Assembly: GCA_026929865.2 (NCBI GenBank)
Contig: CM049404.1
Coordinates: 6,509,501 to 6,573,500, forward strand
Length of the DNA: 64,000 bases
DNA from: Hyperoplus lanceolatus
Lineage: Eukaryota > Chordata > Actinopteri > Uranoscopiformes > Ammodytidae
Direction of reading: 5' to 3'
Of this stretch, positions 36,767-48,020 are shown in pieces. The notes under the pieces were generated by a model that was not told the origin of the DNA, did no database searches, and saw only the letters and a list, made by a program, of their open reading frames with translations. The position numbers and the translations under genes were made by a program. The stretch's first letter is position 1; each line of letters starts with the position of its first letter.

Positions 36767-37370
36767 TGAACCCTGCTGCCTTGTTGAGGTGGTTAGAAAT
36801 ATGTAGATCTAGTGGTGTGTTTGCTATGGAAGGTGGAATATGCCTTTGGTTACCCTGCACCCTAGTGTGCAGTCTGTGAAACTGCAAGCTGCTAAAGTCC
36901 TGTCTAACAAAAGAGGTCTCTGTGTACAGATAAGGTCTTTTATTAAACAGTTAATTACGCATTTTGCAGTTACGGGATGTAAAGCAAGAACAATGCTGAA
37001 ATCCGTTAATATACACTTATTAACAGTTAATATGTTGTCAAAGTTGGTCAAATTAATTCAAATCTACATGTACTGTAAATACAATGTTTTAGTGGTGAAG
37101 AATAAAAGCACTGTAATACATCTCTTTTGAAAACAAGTTTTACTTCTTAAAACTTCAGAGCTTTCGTATATGTTCAAATTTTTGAACATCAAATTATAAA
37201 GAAAAAAACTGCAATAGTATATACAAAACTGTTGAAGTGGCTTATTTTAAGAAATAAAGCAGCCTAATATGAATCAAGTCTACAGCAATGCTACATGTAG
37301 GCCTACTTCATATGGCCTTCTCTGCTTGAGTTTTTTTCCATTTTTCCAGCTACAATAGTCAGCAGCAATA
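36767..37370. other. Intergenic spacer
   Basis: No gene recognised. Confidence 0.45.
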
Positions 37371-37859
37371 TACAGTCATATGAAAAAGTTTGGGAACCCC
37401 TCTCAGCCGGCATCATTATTGACTCTGCTTTCACAAAAAAAAATATAAAAGTGGTATGTCTTTCATTTAACAGGAACAGCTAAGTACTGACTGGGATGTT
37501 TTCCAAACAAAGATTTTTTGAAAAGCAGTATTTGTTTAAATAAAATAAAATGTGAAAAACTGGCTGTGCAAAAATATAGGAACCCTTGTGGTTTTGTTGA
37601 TTTTAATGCCTGTAACAGCATGTAAAACTGATGACTTTAAACACAAAGTTGGTTGGATTATGTTGTTAAGCCTTGAACCTCATAGAAATGTCTGTTTAAT
37701 CATGAGAAAATGTACTTTAGGTGCCTAAATGCAAGTTGCACTTCTCTTTGACTCTCTGCTGAAGTGAGACAGAATGGGATCATCAAAACAGCTCCCAAAA
37801 GATCTGAAAAACAAAGATTGTTCATTGGCATGGTTTAGGGGAAGGCTACAAGAAGCTTT

Positions 37860-38109
37860 CCCAAAGGTTTCAATTGTCAATTCCGACTGTAGGGAACGTT
37901 GTCAGGAAATGGAAGGACACAGGCATAGTGGCAGTTAAACCCAGGCATGGCAGACCAAGAAAAAAACAGGAGTGGCATAGGTGGAGGATTGTGAGAATGG
38001 TTGCACACAACCCACAGATCACCTCCAAAGACCTGCAAGAACATCTGGCTGCAGATTGTGTATCTGTACATCGTTCAACAATTCAGCGCAATTTGCACCA
38101 ACACATCTG
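37860..38109 (+). pseudogene. Tc1 transposase N-terminal half (left arm)
   Basis: Encodes the second helix-turn-helix of a Tc1 transposase: GNVVRKWKDTGIVAVKPRHG, an RPRKKQ basic hook (GRPR-like motif), RIVRMVAHNPQITSKDLQEH and the end of the paired-like domain. Reading stops in FL-stop at 38119, where the inverted copy begins. Upstream codons (GYKKLSQRF equivalent near 37845) are present out of frame. No catalytic residues are present. Not functional as a transposase. Confidence 0.8.
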
Positions 38110-38112
38110 CTT

Positions 38113-38640
38113 TTTATAAAGACCAAATAACTTAATTTTTGTCTCATCAGTCCAAAGCATTTTCTTCCAAAAAGCTGGCTTGTCTAAATGAGCTTTTGCA
38201 TACTCCATGCAACTGTATCTGTGGCGTGGGCACAGAAAGGGCTTCCTTCTCATCACCCGGCCATACAGATGTTTTGGTGCAAATTGCACTGAATTGTTGA
38301 ACCATGTACAGATACACCATCTGCAGCCAGATGTTCTTGCAGGTCTTTGGAGGTGATCTTTGGGTTGTGTGCAACCATTCTCACAATCCGCCGCATATGC
38401 CGCTCTTGTACTTTTCTTGGTCTGCTAGACCTGGGTTTAACTGCAACTGTGCCTGTGTCCTTCCATTCCCTGACAACGTTCCTTACAGTAGAAACTGACA
38501 ATTGAAACCTTTGGGAAAGCTTCTTGTAGCCTTCCCCTAAACCATGACAATGAATAATCTTTGTTTTTAAGATCTTTTGGGAGCTGTTTTGATGATCGCA
38601 TTCTGTCTCACTTCTGCAGGGAGTCAAAGAGAAGTAGAAC
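38113..38640 (-). pseudogene. Tc1 transposase N-terminal half plus first catalytic aspartate (right arm and loop)
   Basis: On the minus strand it reads GYKKLSQRFQLSVSTVRNVV, KPRSSRPRKVQ, VRMVAHNPKITSKDLQEHLA and then, after a frame change near 38260, RVMRRKPFLCPRHRYSC and FWKKMLWTDETKIKLFG. WTDET contains the first Asp of the Tc1 DDE triad. The frame then runs into the inverted arm and the remaining two catalytic residues are absent. Confidence 0.8.
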
Positions 38641-39004
38641 TTGCATTTAGGCACCTAAAATACCTTTTATCATGATTAAAAAGACCTTTATATGAGGTTC
38701 AAGGCTTAACAACATAATCCAACCAATTTTGTGTTTAAAGTCATCAGTTTTACATGCCGTTACAGGCATTAAAATCAGCAAGACCACAAGGGTTCCCATA
38801 TTTTTGCACAGCCAGTTTTTCACATTTTATTTAATTTCATAAAACTAAATACTGCTTTTCAAAAAATCTTTGTTTGGAAAACATCCCAGTACTTAGCTGT
38901 TCCTGGTAAATGAAAGACATACCACTTTTATCTTTTTTGTGTGAAAGCAGAGTCAATTATAATGCCGGCTGAGAGGGGTTCCCAAACTTTTTCATATGAC
39001 TGTA

Positions 39005-39505
39005 TCTCATCTTTTTATTTGTCCCTCCAATGTTTAAGTACAATCTTAAATATCAAACAATTAAAGCAAAATTAGACATTAGACGTCCTTCCCCTAAACA
39101 TGCTGGGCAGTAAATTAATAAAGGGCCACATCATCCCCTTCATCTCTATTTCAAAGCAGGAAACATGTAGCTAACAGGTAGGCTATTCATAGTGACATGT
39201 TTCTCTACAGGTCGAGACCTTTCCATAGGCTGCATTTGTTAAATTTGTACAACACATTTTTTATTTTCTCATCATATCATTTTCAATATCTCACAGGCAT
39301 ATATAGCACATTGAGTTTGATAGTGTGACAGGGGACAGAATAATCAATCAATCTATCTTCTTTATTATCTCTATCTAGGCCTATCTGTCTATCTATCATC
39401 TGTCATCTCTATCTATTGAAAATATTTCTAATTTTACAGAGAGCATCACAACACAATTTTAGGAAAAGTCAATGAGTGGGGGGCTTCAATATTTCATTAA
39501 AGTAA
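39005..39505. other. Intergenic spacer
   Basis: Contains a CTATCTGTCTATCTATC-type simple repeat at about 39365-39415. No gene seen. Confidence 0.5.
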
Positions 39506-39590
39506 TACTGTATTTTCCGCACTACAAGCTGCACTGGACTATAAGTCGCAGGTGTTATAATGTTTAATTAGTAATTACCATATGTAAGAG
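39506..39590 (+). repeat. One-ended DNA-transposon terminus
   Basis: TACTGTATTTTCCGCACTAC followed by GCACTGGACTATAAGTCGCA resembles the terminus of a fish/vertebrate hAT-like family with CCGCACTATAAGGCGCAC-type ends. I cannot find its partner end. Confidence 0.45.
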
Positions 39591-39636
39591 TTTGTGCACA
39601 GAGGGGATTGTCTGGAAAGAGATGGCTGCTTGAGGA

Positions 39637-40451
39637 CAGGCCTGCCCAGACAAATGACTGGGCCCCTGAAAAGGTCCAATCATTGGGCCCCCTTTACTCA
39701 TACTGAACTTCTGGTTCTAGCCAGTTAGATTAAGGTGGGCTACTGGAAATAATAGTGGGCAGAGACGCCGATGAACGCTCGCAAGCAAATTATCTGCTCT
39801 TGCAAGATCTCTGCACCTGCTTTTTGGCACATTTACTGTAATTTCCTGTAATGTAAGCTTTTAGACACACCAATGCTGTAGGGGGGGTTTACCATGATAG
39901 CACTGCTACCAGAAGCTTTCCTCATCAGTATAACAACCATCTGCCACCTTCGCTAAATATGTAATTTTCTAATTTTCTTAGAAAATAATAGATAAAATAT
40001 ACAGAATAATTTCAAAGACACCTCAAAACTGACAAATGAAAAATATACTTCTGCAGAAATACTGATATTAAGAAATGTTCCAGGGGTCTAAAGCCCTTGA
40101 AAGTTCCCTTTTTTTCCTTTCTTTTATGGTACCGATTTATGTCCAGGTCCTGGCATCACTGAGCTTGCTCATCATCAATGCATGCAACGGTTTTGAGGGG
40201 GAAAAAACAACCCATGATACTTTTAGTTTTTCAATATAAAATGTGATATATTTCACCCAAGTAACAACAAGTAACAATGAATAAAATGTTTTCTTTTATA
40301 GAAAGTTCTCTTGCGAATATAGCGTTCATAATAAAGGTTGGCTAAATTAGGTAATCTGCAAAAAAAAATAAAAAATTCTTTCTCTCTAGGCACCCCTGGT
40401 GGCTGGGCCCAAGAAAGCTTTCCCACTTTCTACCCCTTATGGGCGGCCCTG
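39637..40451. mobile_element. hAT-type element with perfect 8-bp target duplication
   Basis: An 815-bp segment between CAGGCCTGCCC and GGGCGGCCCTG (imperfect inverted ends) is flanked on both sides by CTTGAGGA (39629-39636, 40452-40459). Inside the ends, GACTGGGCCC and GGCTGGGCCC also pair. An exact 8-bp duplication is diagnostic of hAT-type integration. There is no coding capacity. Confidence 0.8.
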
Positions 40452-40459
40452 CTTGAGGA

Positions 40460-41703
40460 AGCTCCCATTTATTAACATTTCAACAAACAAGTTGCATATT
40501 TGCATAACGTATTCCATTTAGAGCAATAGTAGCACCTAGGGATGGGCACGAGTCTTTTCGCTACTCGTGTGATCGCTTGCATTCCTCGAGGATCAATCGA
40601 CTCCTCGTTAAACTTTTTTCTATTTTTATAACGCATCTGTCTACATAACAACGGTTGACCGCAATAAATCGCTCAATGCTTATCTCAAACAGTCACAGTT
40701 GCCATATGATATTAAGGATTTTTTTCCACAAGTTTAAAACACATTTTCCTCACTGAAAGTAATTAAATAGACGGGCCACAATTAAAACCGATCGAGTAGG
40801 TCTGCGATGGGGAGAAAAAAAGCATGGGCTGTAGTTGTAACAAAACAAAAAAATAGCCTAAGTCACCATTTAAAATAAGAAGGGCAGCAGATAATATAAA
40901 ATGATTGTCCTACAATTTAAATACATTGCTACATAACTCACCAAAGTAGATAGTTGTAGGCCTATTTCCAACCGTGTAATGCTCACTCCGTGTCATTAAT
41001 AATAATTACCGCGACTAATTCCTCATTATCGGAACGTTACACCGGTCGGTTTTTGAATCTTATCCCCATATTCCATTCGCTTCTTAACTGTTGTTGGCTC
41101 GGAGCGAATGTGCCTGAAGTAAGCCTTGCTTCTTCTTTACATTTCTTCCCAAGCGGAGAGCACCTTGCATCCTCACCTGGAGTCTACTCATTACTAACTG
41201 AGAGTAACAGGTGTCATCTCCCCTTTTTATAAACTTAACTTTATCATCTGCTTTGAAATAATTGGACAGTTATATTCCTGAAAATGTTCTGGAGAAGAAA
41301 GGAGAGACCGTGTTCAGCTCCGCGGTGCTGTGGAGAACACAGGCTGCGCTGCGGTGGCCCGGAGGTGGCAGTTATTTGCAGTTGATGTTTGACACAACGC
41401 TCAGTTTATTTCACTTGCATCAAAATATTTAATTTTGTTAAACTTTATTTTATCCGTTTTGTACACTATATAACATTTTAAAATAGGGGCGGCTGGGCCC
41501 ACCGGCCTAAAGGTGCCAACACACTGCGGCGCGGCGGTTGGCTGCGCGAATCGCAGGTTCCGCGCCGCGTGATCATTTTGGCTCATTTGTGTCCGCCCCG
41601 CCGCCCGATGACTCATTGAATGTGCACGCCCAGTTTCTTCCCGCTATTTACATCCAGTATAAATACATTTCCTCCCGCTTTTTACTTTGTCTCGTCATCA
41701 ACC
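40460..41703. other. Intergenic stretch before the Harbinger gene
   Basis: At about 40534 CTAGGGATGGGCACGAGTC looks like the end of a common fish DNA element; I cannot find its mate. A GC-rich AAAGGTGCCAACACACTGCG (41510) precedes the transposase start and may be the Harbinger 5' terminus. No matching 3' terminus was found. Confidence 0.45.
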
Positions 41704-42813
41704 ATGGCCGATATACTCACCGTTGCTGCCGCTTATTGGTACTTGTAAGTACGACCTAAACCCAAACGCCGTCGTCGTGTCTGGATTCATGATATACTCC
41801 GCAAGCGGGCACAGCTGGGTGAGTTTCATCATCTCCTCCAGGAACTCCGCTTGGATGATTGCAGGTTCCAGCGCTGTTTCAGGCTGAATGTAGCGCAGTT
41901 TGATGAGTTGCTAGCCCGGGTTGGTGCCAGGATCTCCCGCCTGTATACCAACTTCAGGCGCTCCATCTCACCTGCGGAGCGCCTGTCCATCTGTCTCCGG
42001 TGAGTCGCAGTTTTCTAAGTTTATAATTGCTTAATAAAAGTGATCAAAATAAAAAATAATGTACCTTACATTAGCCTTTGTGAAAGACAACATTATAAAA
42101 CCATAGTGAAAAAAACACTGGTGATGAATGAACATGAATGTGCATTTTGTAGGATACTATTCCTGAGTAAATCCTATGTTATGACCTCTAGTCATTTTAA
42201 AAATGAAAATAAACTCATTTAAATCCACTGTGTAAACACACGTTTCCTGTGCAGTCATATCAGTGAAATAGCAGGGCTACAACTACAGATTTATTATTAA
42301 AAAAAATATATTTGGTATAAACAGAAACTTAAAATTTATTTATTTTTTCTTCTTCTGTGCTTCAGATTCCTGGCTACTGGTGACTCCTTCCAGACAGTCG
42401 CCAGTAGCTTTCGGGTCGGGGCCTCCACCGTGGGTTCCATTGTGTCTGATGCGGTCACAGCTATCTGGGACAGCCTGGTGGAGGAGTACATGGCTGTGCC
42501 TACTGAAGAGGACTGGAGAGTGATAGCCGAGAAGTTTGAGGAGCGGTGGAACTTCCCTCTGTGTTGTGGTGCCATAGATGGGAAACATGTGGTCCTTAAA
42601 GCCCCTGCAAATTCTGGGTCGCAGTTTTTTAACTACAAGGGCACTTTCTCTATTGTTCTCCTGGCAGTGGTCGATGCCGAGAAGTGCTTCCGGGTGATCA
42701 ATGTCGGTGGCTACGGGAGAACCAGCGATGGAGGCATTCTGGCCAACTCGGCATTTGGACGTACCATTGGGTACGTGGATGGAGGATTCCATTTGTCATT
42801 AGCTGTCCTCCCA
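41704..42813 (+). pseudogene. Harbinger (HARBI1-like) transposase, broken
   Basis: Exon 1 starts MADILTVAAAYWYL and is interrupted by TAA at 41746-41748 (codon 15). The same frame continues as RRRRVWIHDILRKRAQLGEF, then FDELLARVGARISR and SPAERLSICLR, to a GTGAGT donor at 42000. Exon 2 from 42366 reads FLATGDSFQTVASSFRVG and includes CCGAIDGKHVV with the first catalytic Asp, FFNYKGTFSIVLLAVVD with the second, and GGYGRTSDGGILANS. After SAFGRT the expected family continuation (ending in the last acidic residue) is absent; the frame ends at 42825. PIF/Harbinger transposases are DDE nucleases that need a Myb-like partner, not seen here. The intron phase is intact, so the nonsense codon and lost tail are the main breaks. 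Confidence 0.85.
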
Positions 42814-43487
42814 GGGTCGGACTGAGCCCAGGTACTCACCCATAAGTTTTGGTCGTGATAGCGCCAACTAGTGGTGTAAATAAAAACAAAAAAAAACATA
42901 TATACTCAAAATGGCCTGAAACATGCTCCTAAATATTTTTTTTGGACTCAGCACTTGAAATTCTCAATGACCCCCATTCATTCCTATTGGGCAAACGTTT
43001 TCGCTTATAACTCCAGAACGGTACCTCCTAGAGACTTGAAACCAACTTCCGCCCGACATAATGTGGGGGCACTGAAAACACTGGACTTGTCCCCGAGTTT
43101 CTACGACCTTCCGTTCAGGAGATACATAACTTTTAATTTAAAAAAGTGACGTAGCTCTGGACCGGAAGCTCGCACAGATTCAGGAGTGGTACCGTTGGAA
43201 AGGCCGTCCTAATAAATGGGGGGTGCGTACATGTAATTTTTATGATTTTTAGACCTTCCTATCAAAAGTTACAGCCATTTTTCCTTTTCTTTTTATAATT
43301 TAAGATTATTATAATTAGTATAATGTAATGTTATTTTGTTTTTAAATTTAAAAAGTGCAGAAAACGTCATTTAGCTCTCATTCAGGCTAGGAATGAGCTA
43401 GAGAGAAGCTGTTTTTTTGCTCTGTGCACATATTTACCTGCTCTATCACGATACACACACCTCAAAAAATCCCCAAATCTGTGAAAA
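42814..43487. other. Non-coding insert between the two 58-bp repeats
   Basis: Starts GGGTCGGACTGAGCCCAGG, which has the look of a hAT-like terminus, and holds AT-rich sequence with a CATTCATTCCTATTGGG block. No domain found. Confidence 0.4.
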
Positions 43488-43633
43488 CACAGAATACACC
43501 ATACACCCACTACACCCCTTACACACCCCACTAATATCAAGTTGAAAACAATACACAGAATACACCCACAACACCCCTTACACTACACAGAATACACCAC
43601 ACACCCACAACACCCCTTACACACCCCATAATA
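43488..43633. repeat. ACACAGAATACACC minisatellite
   Basis: Three imperfect units begin with ACACAGAATACACC and contain ACACCCACNACACCCCTTACAC. They differ in length because of internal loss. C/A-strand bias is strong. Confidence 0.7.
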
Positions 43634-43690
43634 CACTTTTGCTAGAGACAAGCTGTTTTAAGCTGTGGTGGATGTGCTTTATCAACCAAA

Positions 43691-44200
43691 ATGGATATAG
43701 CTGATGAGCTGTCTGAGGTGGGCATTCTCAACACAACCAGTGTTTTAGATGCCGTGGAGGAATTCCACACGGTGGATGAATTCCTCCATTCGGATAGACA
43801 TATAGGGTTGCACTCCACCACTGTGTCATATCCTCATATAAGTACAATTTTGACGTGGATGGACTGGTGGTGGAACTGGAGCGAGTTCAAGCTCTGCAAG
43901 GTGGCCTGCACTATCTGCTGATGCCCCGGCTGGTGCCGTTGCATATGCAGGGACAGTACCAGTTCCTTAAGAAACACCTTGAGCTGCACACCCTGTCGCA
44001 TATGGACGTACCATTGGGTACGTGGATGGAGGATTCCATTTGTCATTAGCTGTCCTCCCACAGGACCTAAAGAACCCAGGGCAGGGTTTTTTGTTTAGGG
44101 ACAGCTCCATCGTGCTTGCCGCAGAAACCCTTAACTCTGTCAGCTCTCATCTGAGAGCTGCCTTGTGGGACTGCGCTCATGTGATTGGCTGAAAACAAGG
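43691..44200 (+). other. Unidentified coding-like segment
   Basis: An open frame from ATG 43691 starts MDIADELSEVGILNTT and is acidic and well balanced for about 50 residues. Near 43850 coding character moves to another frame: FDVDGLVVELERVQALQGG, then HYLLMPRLVPLHMQGQYQF and KKHLELHTLSHM, to about 44003. A perfect 58-bp copy (44003-44060) of Harbinger sequence 42756-42813 follows, then an open stretch (DLKNPGQGFLFRDSS to a TGA near 44205). I do not recognise the protein. It could be an accessory exon of the element, a captured host exon, or a degraded gene of another transposon. One frameshift separates its halves. Confidence 0.4.
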
Positions 44201-44209
44201 AAGACATCC

Positions 44210-44868
44210 GATTGGCTATAGATAGTTCCTGGTTGAAAAAAACACATTCGTGAATCCAGCAGACGTCAGGGGAGTCTCATAAATCTCACATAAATACAAA
44301 CCAATTCACACATGAATGCAAGGAAGTTCACAAATTAAAAGCATTTTGTAAATTCAAATGTAACAGTTTGTATATAAATGTAACAACATCCAAACACATT
44401 TTTGATGAAAATTGCAAATCTTTTTTAAATTAATATATGTATGGATTTATATTACATTTATTTAAAACAAGACACATTTGTGTGTGGATCGGAAATGTGC
44501 TTGTGAAACTTTTTATTATAGATGGATTGATTTTACATTTATATATGACGGTATTCATTTGTGTGTGCATTGAAATGTATTTGTGAGAAGAGTCATTTAT
44601 ATATAAATCACAAAATACAAGTGTGAATCCTTCTCTGTGCATTCATTAATATTGATACTGATCTGAGGCCATATGTTTGACAGAAACAAAAAAAACTGAA
44701 GTCGTTTTGGTGTGATAGTATGAGTGCGGAATGTTATAAAGAGGCAGTTTACCGGAGCTCACGCTTAGTGCGTCCACTCCATCTAACTCTCAAACCGGAA
44801 GTCCTGTGAACGAATTTTTAAGAACAGATTATGATTTCTTCACAAAAACACAAGCTGAGTTGTGTTTG

Positions 44869-44929
<61 letters not shown>

Positions 44930-45478
44930 AGAATATGCTGTATACATAACAAACACACACACACAAATAATAAGCATTTGGAAAAATGTGCATTATATTT
45001 AAGAAAGTTCACTGTACCTCACACTTTCCAACTCCATGTTGGGACCAACCTGATAAATGTCCCAATAGAATAATTTGTATGCCCCAATCTTTGACAGGAG
45101 GACATGGGCCTTGTTTCCTGCCCAGGCATCCAGCACATCTGCCGAAAATAAGAAAAAATATTATTTAAAAAATTCTAGTAAACACAATTGTAAAATGTAA
45201 TTGGCAATTGGCAACTCATCAGCAAATGTCCTGTAATCCATCACAATATTTAAGAAATCAATGAATCTTACATTTATCAGCTTTGGCAGGTGGGACTGAG
45301 GGTGGTGAGGATAATACTGTTTTTTAGAACCCCAATGTGGGACTCTCAGTTTTGTTTCTTTGCAGATCTTCAGGTGATCTATATAGACCCCTTATCAGTC
45401 TACGTCACACAGCGTCACTCCACGCTCTACTGCTCATGTCAGCCGCAGAAAGAGACAAGAGCGACACGAGCCACAATC
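44210..45478. other. Intergenic stretch with A/T-rich repeats
   Basis: About 44280-44640 is a low-complexity stretch of ATTTATATATAAATNACA-like repeats on alternating strands. A compound microsatellite follows at 44870-44925. No gene seen. Confidence 0.5.
44870..44925. repeat. Compound (TA)n(TG)n microsatellite
   Basis: TA units change directly to about 20 TG units. Confidence 0.9.
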
Positions 45479-45600
45479 ATGTCTTGTTGTGCTGTTGGAT
45501 GCACAAACTGTTTATTTTTAGTTTGAATGGTGATAAAGCTAGTAAATGCCCAAATGCACCGCTGTATAATTACATAAATGAGTTGTGAAATGTTTACAAT
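45479..45600 (+). pseudogene. THAP-domain N-terminal fragment
   Basis: ATG at 45479 opens MSCCAVGCTN, the typical start of a fish THAP zinc finger (C-x(2-4)-C). It breaks after about 15 codons at TGA, and a shifted frame gives GDKASKCPNAPLYN. It is preceded by CAGTCTACGTCACACAGCG, sequence often found upstream of P-element/THAP transposons. No zinc-finger second half (CxxH) follows. Probably a scrap of a non-autonomous P-type element; the THAP9-like relic 11 kb downstream is on the opposite strand. Confidence 0.5.
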
Positions 45601-48020
45601 AAGGACAGTGACCGGAGACGAGGCTATAGCAATGGAAAGCAATGGAGGCTTATTTACAATGACCCAGACGTTATACATCTCCGTCCTCTTCCCTTGTGTT
45701 AGACTCTATGGTTTGACTAGGCAGTAGGGGTTTGCACGTGTACACGTGTAGCCGGTAAGTAGGCTAAATCATACCATTTAGGAAAAATCAATAAACGAAA
45801 ACCGAGTGGGGTCGACATGTACTAGCCTACTGAAGGCTACTAAAGCAGATAACACAACACATTATTGTGTTTGGTTATAATATGTATTCATTTAACTGCT
45901 CCACCATAAGTTTCACTTTCCTTTTCATCTCCGTCTCAAACAGCTGGTCTGATAAACTGGTCGGCTCGTGAGCCCAACGCCCCGAAAGCAGGAGTCAGTC
46001 TAAAAACAGATGATCACTATAGGCTAGTTATGATCACTTTTAAATCAAAAAGCAACATTATGAAATAAAGGCAACTCTGCCTCTCTCTGTCTATCTGTCT
46101 TTACTGTCACTCTCCAACAGCAGTCCGGCCACTGAAGTCGTCGGGGCCATTTCTTCTCATCATTTATCCACTCAACTGCCCGCAACGCGTATGGGTCATT
46201 AAGACGGTTCCTGTTCAATAGTGTTTATGTTTCCGCATAACCAATGTTATCACTCGCTGATAAACTGTTTTAGTAAGCTGACAACATCGCTATTTTACAC
46301 CATGGACCTATAAAGAAACACCACAACTGCAATACGACCACGGGTAACCATGGCAACCAGCCAAACAATTTTTATTTCTGCAGCTATGCAGCGCGCACAT
46401 CCGCCGTGTTGATAAACAGATATGGGGTCTATTGATTCTCTTATATAGTTTCCACCCTTTAGATCTGCACTTTTAGCATCAAACTTTATCCCCCACTTGA
46501 AAGCCTGGGGCTTTGTTCCCTGGCTTAATTTTCGCCTTTTGTTTCTCCCTTTCGCTAGATTTTCCTCCACCAGTTCGATAAGTTTGATTTGGGTGTGGAA
46601 TTCCTGGGCCAACTCCTCTTGTCCCACAACATCTTCCACTGTGTTGTCAAGCTTTGAACAGAAATACATTATTAGGACATTATGGAAGTGACTTTTGCAT
46701 GTCTCTTATTACTATACCTTCTTTAAGTAAACAATACATATACTTGCAGACAGACAGACAGTCAGCTCTATCATGTAATCCTCTGGGATTTCACAGGGGT
46801 AGGAAGCCTCCCTGCCGAACCTTAAGAAGTACGGTGATTACTTTGTGGTGGGCTGTTTTTTTGGTTCGGAGTCCGAACATCACCGCATCCAGGTAGGTGT
46901 CCCATGTCTCCGGATGTTCCCCCACCAGTTTACCAAGGGCTCTGAAAACAAAGAAAGTGTTAAAATGATTGCTATTTATAATTAGGATAAGTTTTGTAAA
47001 GTGTTGATATATTTGTATACATGCCTTTCTAGTGGAATGAAAAAAAAACATAAAAATAATAGAAATGTGCTTTATGCACTCTAAGCATGGTGTGATCGAT
47101 TAAATAATAGAAGAAAGGACTCACCTCTGAATTGACCCATTCATCCTTTCTACCAAGCCATTTGTTTGGGGATGGTAGGGTGAACAGAGATCATTTTATT
47201 TCAAGAATTTCGCACACTCCCTTGTTGATCTGAACTCAGAAGGGAAAAATAGTTTGATGAATTAACTCAATATACTTTTCGCATGATCAAAAATACCAAT
47301 ATAACGTGATATACAGAGTGTGTGGGTGGGTACATGTACATGTGTACATTTTTGAACTAGAACATAATTACTTACCGAATTGACAAATTCTTTGCCCTGA
47401 TCCGTTAGGATCCTTTTTGGGGCTTCAAACTGGTGCGCAAATTTGATGATGCACCTCTGAAGCGCTTTTCGTTTTTAGGGGTTACGCCTGTGGCCACTTT
47501 GTAAAATAATCGATCATGACACAGATGTACTGGTGCCCGTCTGCTGTTTTTGCCAGTTTGCCGATCAGGTCCATTCCCACCAACTCAAAAGGCTGAGAAA
47601 CCTTACAGTATAGGAAAGATTTTCATATTAAAATAGTTATATTTCAGAGACTGCTTAATGTGTACAAACTGTTTCGTAAAAACACAATCAACAACTTAAG
47701 TGGCCTAAGACATCTTGTACAAAGTATTTAATGAACCATTTTGCAGTGTTTGGATTCATTAACCTTTATGGGAGTGAACTCTGTTTTTTTATTGATACAG
47801 CACTGGCTTGGCATGCTGCACATTGGGAAACCTGTTGATGGCATTTTAAGATGGCTACTTGTTTATATAGATCAATAAAAGTATTTAACTGAAAATGAAC
47901 TTAACCTTTTCCAAATCATTTAGAATACATAGAAAATATGTTGAAGATATATAGTTTTGTCTCTTAAATCAATAGTCTTGTTAGTAAAAAAAAAATATAT
48001 ATTTATAGGGTATAGGTATA

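Larger units (their letters stand above)
37373..39002. mobile_element. Fold-back Tc1 element with about 735-bp inverted arms
   Basis: Both ends carry CAGTCATATGAAAAAGTTTG in inverted orientation, each flanked by TA (37371-37372, 39003-39004). The similarity continues far inward: 37373 to about 38110 is the diverged reverse complement of about 38265 to 39002, leaving a loop of about 150 bases. Each arm holds the Tc1 terminal region plus the DNA-binding half of a Tc1 transposase, in opposite directions. The right arm continues into the loop, adding the start of the catalytic domain. The element therefore looks like two head-to-head Tc1 5' halves trapped between one pair of functional-looking ends. 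Confidence 0.85.

Noticed and set aside
43488-43633. CRISPR-like array (short repeats with spacers)
   Set aside because: Vertebrate sequence; units are imperfect, abut each other and have no unique spacers.
46790-47601. Endogenous retrovirus
   Set aside because: Integrase pieces are interrupted by GT-AG introns, and no LTR, protease, reverse transcriptase or envelope signal lies nearby.
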